Positions 60,270 to 64,000 of a DNA stretch of 64,000 bases are shown here, piece after piece. Positions within the stretch are counted from its first letter, which is position 1; every line of letters begins with the position of its first letter. The notes beneath the pieces are model-generated. The model was given only the letters and a program-made list of their open reading frames with translations, was not told the DNA's origin and made no database searches. The stretch comes from Pedobacter sp. MR2016-24 (GTDB lineage Bacteria; Bacteroidota; Bacteroidia; Sphingobacteriales; Sphingobacteriaceae), in NCBI RefSeq assembly GCF_026239655.1, contig NZ_JAPIVO010000001.1, positions 434,001 to 498,000 on the forward strand, written 5' to 3'. Position numbers and translations under genes: made by a program.

Positions 60270-63041
60270 TTAGTAGTTGTTTTTGTAGAATTCTAAGTAA
60301 TTGGTTACGAGCTCTTTGTTTTGAAGTTTTTCGAAATTCTCTTTACTGATGATAAACGTAGTGTAAATATCTTCAGGAACTTTCATGATCTGCTTCAATT
60401 GCGGAGTTATTCCATTCGCGTAACTTTTTGCTTCTGCAAAACTACTAAAGTTCCCAACATATATCAGTTGATCATTGTCAAATTCTGTTAATCGGTGCTT
60501 TAGTCCGTTTTCTGCATAGTTCCCTCTGTTGAACTGTCCGATACCGAACCTGGATGAACTCAGCGTTAAACTGGCATCTGCCACATCTATCACAAAATAA
60601 TAAGTATCTGATACGGCTTTACTGAATATGTCGGCAGCAACTTTTACAGGTGATGGAGTAATAACGGTAGCAGGTGTTGCTGTCTCTTTTACTTCAACAG
60701 GTGTTTCTACGATTTCTACAGGTAGTTTCTCTGCTGTTTGTACCGGCTCTGGAATATTTGGTAAAGGGTCAGAAGTAAACAAGCGGGGTTCGTTTGGATC
60801 GAAATCCGGGAGCGCAATCTTTCTTTTGCTGTAATCACCCATATGTGATGACAGGTAAGCCAGGTGGTCATTCACCAGTGGCACAATGACTTTATCATCA
60901 GGATAAGTTGTGCTGATGTTTTTAAATGCAGTAACCAGGCTGTCTACATGTTGCGTCCTGCCAATGGAAATTGCCTTCAGATAAGCTAATTGCGGATTCA
61001 AGATATTGTCTGGATATTGCTGTTTGATTGTATCTGCTTCCCTGATAACTTCACGAAAAGATTTTCTTTCATACTTATTGAATACTTTATTGTATTTCTG
61101 AATGACTACTGCTTCTATTTCGGACTGTTTAGCGGAAAAGTTGGGATCCTTGATTGTTTTTGCATAAACGCTGTTTGGGAACTGGCTCAAAACAAGGTTT
61201 TTGTATTTTGTGCTGTTGGCGGGATCATTATCTTTATAACCTAAATGCAGGCTGTAGTAAATGGCTGGCAGACGATTGTTTTCAGGGAAACGCGATAAGA
61301 TGAGCTGATAAATTCTCGCGGCTTCCTGCTGATCATCCAGTTGCTGCTGGTAAAAATTAGCAATTTCATAGTATGAATCGATGATCTTCTGATCTGATGC
61401 CTTTAGCAGCTCAGGTGTTACAGGTATATCTTTTAGATACTTAGCCAATGCGGTGTTGGAATTGTTGCCCGCGACTGAGTCCGGACCTTTGCCGGTTTTA
61501 TTCCCGTTATCTTCAACCTTAGCTATGCTTTCGGCTGTAGTTTGTGATGAAGACTTTATACTTTGTCGCCAGTTATCTTCGGGCTTTCTATTGCCCCACC
61601 GCGTTAAAAAATCTGTATAACCTCTGCTTACTGCCATCGCATTACTGAAATAAAAGGTACCAGATGAGGTTCCGGCACTATTTTCTCTGTTTCTGGATTC
61701 GAGGAAAAGATTATTCTGGTTTATAGTTGTAGTAGCGATTGTTTTTGCAATAACAGGGGTAATGAGCTGTTCAGCTCTCGCTGCACGTTCCTGTTCAGGA
61801 AGTTTTGCCAGCATTTGAAGTGTGTCCTGCAGTGCTACTGCATCATAACGTTCTGTGAGATATTCCAGATTCTGACTTTTTTTAACAATCTGTTCATAAC
61901 CGGGATAATTTTTTGGCAATGTGTTTACTGTGCTGTCATAATATAATTTTGCTTTCAGAAAGTCCCTGGTGTTCTTAAAATTCAGGTCGGCAATACGCAA
62001 ATAAGAGATACCTTTCTGGTATTTATTTTTTGTGCTTTTCCGCGCTGACAGTTGATAATATTTTTCTGCTTCTGCAAAATTTCCATCTTCTGCATAACTT
62101 TCTGCAACCTGATAATAGATCTGATCTGTATAATCAAAATTTTTATCGTCCCTCAGAAGGATCAGCAGCTGCTTTTTTCTATCCAGTTTTTCGCCATTCA
62201 ATAATCCGGTAAGCTTAATCTTATTCAAATTGGCATTGAAATACAGTTCAAAAGCGGCATTACTTTTTTGGACTTTCACATAATTGCGCAGTGCTTCCTG
62301 ATAATTTTTCTGTTTCTCATAAAGCTGGGCAAGTATGTAGGTCCAGCGGATCCTGTTACGCTTTAGATGGCTCAGCTTTACGGCGCTTTCCAGCAGAGGA
62401 ATAGCTTCATCAATCCTGTCCTGATAGATATACATCTGCGCGATAGTCGCCCTCGGTTCAGCGCCGCGTGTTTTAATCATCGACAGGTTGGTATATACTG
62501 TATCCAGTATCAATGCTGCATCTTTCAGGTTATTCAATTGCATTAAACTTCTTGCCTTCCAGTTGAGCGCGCTCATTACCACATCAATATTGGTCTCATA
62601 AGTTTTAGCTGCATAGTCGAAATATTCTTCGGCAATAAAGTAGTCGCCCTTAAAATAATAAGCCTTACCCAGTAAAAGATAGGAGTCATCTATATAGTTA
62701 CTAAATGATTTATCAGCAATGATTACCTGTGCTTTTGCGATAATCGCATTGAGTGCTTTGTCATTAACAGGTGTTGTTGTTGTGATCTGGCTTGTATTAA
62801 ATTTTTCCGGAGCTGTATATACTGGTAGGATTTCACTGTAATTATCCGTATATTCCTGATACAGATCTTCTTCGTAGTTATCCAGAATGACATTGGAGTT
62901 GTAGATGTAATTATACCTGGCAGTAAGATTCTGCATTCCCCTGCTCATGGCAGTATCTTTTTGACTGCCACAGGCGATAAGGAAGCTGATTCCTATGCAA
63001 AATAACAGTAACTTTAAATTTGGCTGGTTTAAATTCTTCAA
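60270..63041 (-). CDS. sprE: Type IX secretion lipoprotein SprE/PorW
   Basis: A 923-residue lipoprotein (signal with FLIACGSQK, Cys24) starting with the SprE/PorW hallmark MQNLTARYNYIYNS. A long series of TPR-like helical repeats fills about 60-700. The C-terminal domain contains YYFVIDVADASLTLSSSRFGIGQFNR and resembles a SPOR-type fold. PorW links the secretion ring to the outer membrane translocon in type IX secretion. I choose a TTG start at 63041, giving a standard signal peptide. A more distal TTG at 63083 forms part of a TAATTTTG promoter element and is unlikely to be the start. Confidence 0.85.
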   Translation of the reverse strand: MKNLNQPNLKLLLFCIGISFLIACGSQKDTAMSRGMQNLTARYNYIYNSNVILDNYEEDLYQEYTDNYSEILPVYTAPEKFNTSQITTTTPVNDKALNAIIAKAQVIIADKSFSNYIDDSYLLLGKAYYFKGDYFIAEEYFDYAAKTYETNIDVVMSALNWKARSLMQLNNLKDAALILDTVYTNLSMIKTRGAEPRATIAQMYIYQDRIDEAIPLLESAVKLSHLKRNRIRWTYILAQLYEKQKNYQEALRNYVKVQKSNAAFELYFNANLNKIKLTGLLNGEKLDRKKQLLILLRDDKNFDYTDQIYYQVAESYAEDGNFAEAEKYYQLSARKSTKNKYQKGISYLRIADLNFKNTRDFLKAKLYYDSTVNTLPKNYPGYEQIVKKSQNLEYLTERYDAVALQDTLQMLAKLPEQERAARAEQLITPVIAKTIATTTINQNNLFLESRNRENSAGTSSGTFYFSNAMAVSRGYTDFLTRWGNRKPEDNWRQSIKSSSQTTAESIAKVEDNGNKTGKGPDSVAGNNSNTALAKYLKDIPVTPELLKASDQKIIDSYYEIANFYQQQLDDQQEAARIYQLILSRFPENNRLPAIYYSLHLGYKDNDPANSTKYKNLVLSQFPNSVYAKTIKDPNFSAKQSEIEAVVIQKYNKVFNKYERKSFREVIREADTIKQQYPDNILNPQLAYLKAISIGRTQHVDSLVTAFKNISTTYPDDKVIVPLVNDHLAYLSSHMGDYSKRKIALPDFDPNEPRLFTSDPLPNIPEPVQTAEKLPVEIVETPVEVKETATPATVITPSPVKVAADIFSKAVSDTYYFVIDVADASLTLSSSRFGIGQFNRGNYAENGLKHRLTEFDNDQLIYVGNFSSFAEAKSYANGITPQLKQIMKVPEDIYTTFIISKENFEKLQNKELVTNYLEFYKNNY

Positions 63042-63080
63042 AGGCTGAGTTTGAGTCAAAAATAAATTATAGAATATATG

Positions 63081-63088
63081 CAAAATTA
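63081..63088 (-). promoter_or_regulatory. Candidate -7 promoter element of the sprE/porW operon (TAATTTTG)
   Basis: On the minus strand TAATTTTG matches TAnnTTTG and lies about 40 bases before the proposed TTG start at 63041. It overlaps the alternative TTG at 63083, which argues against that start. Confidence 0.5.
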
Positions 63089-63145
63089 TTTTTATTCGGC
63101 AATATTCTCAGTAAATATCTTAAATTATTTGTAACAGGTAAGACA

Positions 63146-63364
63146 ATGAGTGCTAAGGAGAAAGATAAAAACACGACTAACTTTGTAAAATATTCCGGAA
63201 TGGGTTTCCAGATGCTCGCAACCATTGGTCTGTTCACATTTGCAGGTTATAAAATTGATACTTACAGGGAATCACATAAACCGCTTTTTGTTGCCTTGCT
63301 GGGTGTTCTGGGCGTGATTATTTCTCTATACCAGGTGGTTAGACAGCTGAATAATAAAAAGTAG
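63146..63364 (+). CDS. AtpZ/AtpI family protein
   Basis: A 72-residue protein with two helices (about 18-36 and 44-64) and the motif YSGMGFQMLATIGLFTFAGYKIDTY, typical of the small AtpZ/AtpI proteins that precede ATP synthase operons. They assist ring assembly or magnesium and calcium handling. The ATG at 63146 is chosen because the region before it overlaps the start region of sprE/porW on the other strand. Confidence 0.82.
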   Translation: MSAKEKDKNTTNFVKYSGMGFQMLATIGLFTFAGYKIDTYRESHKPLFVALLGVLGVIISLYQVVRQLNNKK

Positions 63365-63388
63365 GCTACAATTCAGGTGGTATTTTAT

Positions 63389-63396
63389 TACTTTTG
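63389..63396 (+). promoter_or_regulatory. TACTTTTG element overlapping the next start codon
   Basis: TACTTTTG matches TAnnTTTG. Its final G is the first base of the GTG at 63396. Either the element is a chance match or the true start of the following gene is downstream, for example the TTG at 63411. Confidence 0.3.
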
Positions 63397-63797
63397 TGAA
63401 AAATACCATTTTGAGCATACCAAAATTTACCTTATTTTATTTGTTATATAGTTTACTCCTTGCGGGAGTGGCTTTTTTATTGCCTTCACTATTTCCGCAG
63501 GTCACCTTATTGGCCGGGAAGTTCTGGCTGGTCTTCTGTTTTGTGGGGGGACTTACTTATATAGCCTATATAGTCGCCTATTATGGCATTAAACTGGATC
63601 CTGAATCCGGTGTAATGGCGATTATGGGGTCTATAGTTTTGAAAATGATTTTTTCTATGGCTTTTGTACTGATTTACAGCCTGAACAGCAAGGAAAAGGG
63701 TTTAGTTTTTGCCCTCAATTTTTTTTCTTTATATTTATTGTTCAGCTTCTTTGAAATATACTCCCTGTTACGTAACTTGCGCCACCAAAATAAATAG
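63396..63797 (+). CDS. Small membrane protein of the ATP synthase operon (AtpI-like position)
   Basis: A 133-residue protein with four predicted helices (about 10-30, 40-65, 72-92 and 100-122), including FWLVFCFVGGLTYIAYIVAYYGIKLDPESG. Its size, topology and place between the AtpZ-like gene and atpB fit ATP synthase protein I-type proteins of Bacteroidota. The visible start is GTG at 63396, which overlaps a promoter-like TACTTTTG. A TTG at 63411 is an alternative that would shorten the protein by five residues. Confidence 0.7.
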   Translation: MKNTILSIPKFTLFYLLYSLLLAGVAFLLPSLFPQVTLLAGKFWLVFCFVGGLTYIAYIVAYYGIKLDPESGVMAIMGSIVLKMIFSMAFVLIYSLNSKEKGLVFALNFFSLYLLFSFFEIYSLLRNLRHQNK

Positions 63798-63814
63798 TAA
63801 AAATCTGCCAGTAA

Positions 63815-64000
63815 ATGGATTGTAGCCACGTTTTTGATTTTAAAGTTAATAGGTTAATTGTTGTTTTTACGCTTTTTTTAGCGTTATTCTCTGTAACACC
63901 CTCGTTATATGCGCAGGAAGACACATTGAAAACAACATCAGCCGCTCATGCCGAACCAGAGGCAGAGAAGAAGTTCAATATTGGTAAGTTCGCCTTACAT
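63815..64000 (+). CDS. atpB: ATP synthase F0 subunit a, N-terminal part
   Basis: An ATG at 63815 opens a frame that runs off the right edge after 62 codons. It begins with a signal-like hydrophobic stretch (LIVVFTLFLALFSVTPSLYAQ), then an acidic linker and KKFNIGKFALH, which resembles the start of the conserved FNxGxxxxHHI region of Bacteroidota subunit a. An exported N-terminus before subunit a is usual in this group. It follows the AtpI-like gene by 17 bases. The assignment is inferred from the motif and the AtpZ/AtpI genes before it. Confidence 0.75.
   Translation, partial: MDCSHVFDFKVNRLIVVFTLFLALFSVTPSLYAQEDTLKTTSAAHAEPEAEKKFNIGKFALH

Noticed and set aside
63042..63083. TTG at 63083 as the start of the sprE/porW gene
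   Set aside because: That TTG is part of a TAATTTTG promoter element, and the extra 14 residues would delay the signal peptide.
1..64000. tRNA or rRNA genes, insertion sequences or prophage genes
   Set aside because: No cloverleaf-like sequence, transposase, integrase or phage structural protein could be recognised in any gap or frame.

Overview
The window looks like a chromosomal segment of a Bacteroidota member, most likely Sphingobacteriaceae (Pedobacter-like). This is inferred from gene content: a type IX secretion core (gldKLMN plus sprE/porW), an alternative complex III respiratory cluster, HmuY-type heme lipoproteins and many lipoproteins with a CKK-type lipobox. AT-rich intergenic DNA with TAnnTTTG promoter elements points the same way. 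I see no tRNA, rRNA, CRISPR array, prophage or insertion sequence.

Positions 1-13050 hold a heme/iron acquisition region. A TonB-dependent receptor, a heme oxygenase, two HmuY-type lipoproteins and further small lipoproteins run leftwards, followed by an S41-type peptidase lipoprotein. A hmuTUV-like ABC transporter runs rightwards and meets a convergent PchR-like AraC regulator. The divergent intergenic region carries three tandem 21-bp repeats with a CGTATTA core plus one inverted copy. These look like regulator binding sites. The left edge cuts the start of another exported protein.

Positions 13200-31050 begin with a deoxyhypusine-synthase-like (probably homospermidine synthase) gene. It is followed by a complete alternative complex III operon (actABCDEF), the cytochrome c oxidase subunits II and I, heme A and heme O synthases, two subunit III-type proteins, subunit IV, a SCO-like protein that has lost its copper ligands, and a DUF420 protein. 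Together they form the quinol-to-oxygen branch of respiration and its cofactor assembly.

Positions 31100-44500 hold small housekeeping operons: a CxxC mini-protein, DUF983, DUF2461 and OmpA; then rfbC, DUF4286 and a TPR protein on the other strand. Next come an S9-peptidase-like lipoprotein that lacks its catalytic Ser and His, followed by a histidine kinase and response regulator. A metallophosphoesterase and a MoxR-like ATPase/VWA pair close this part.

Positions 44600-51330 contain tandem JmjC/cupin paralogues, a fasciclin protein, an SDR dehydrogenase, hemW, a 427-bp intergenic region with an 11-bp tandem repeat, a DUF4271 protein and hemD. Positions 51500-63050 contain gldKLMN, then convergent uvrC, a class A penicillin-binding protein and sprE/porW. 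The right edge enters the ATP synthase operon (AtpZ/AtpI-like proteins and the start of atpB).
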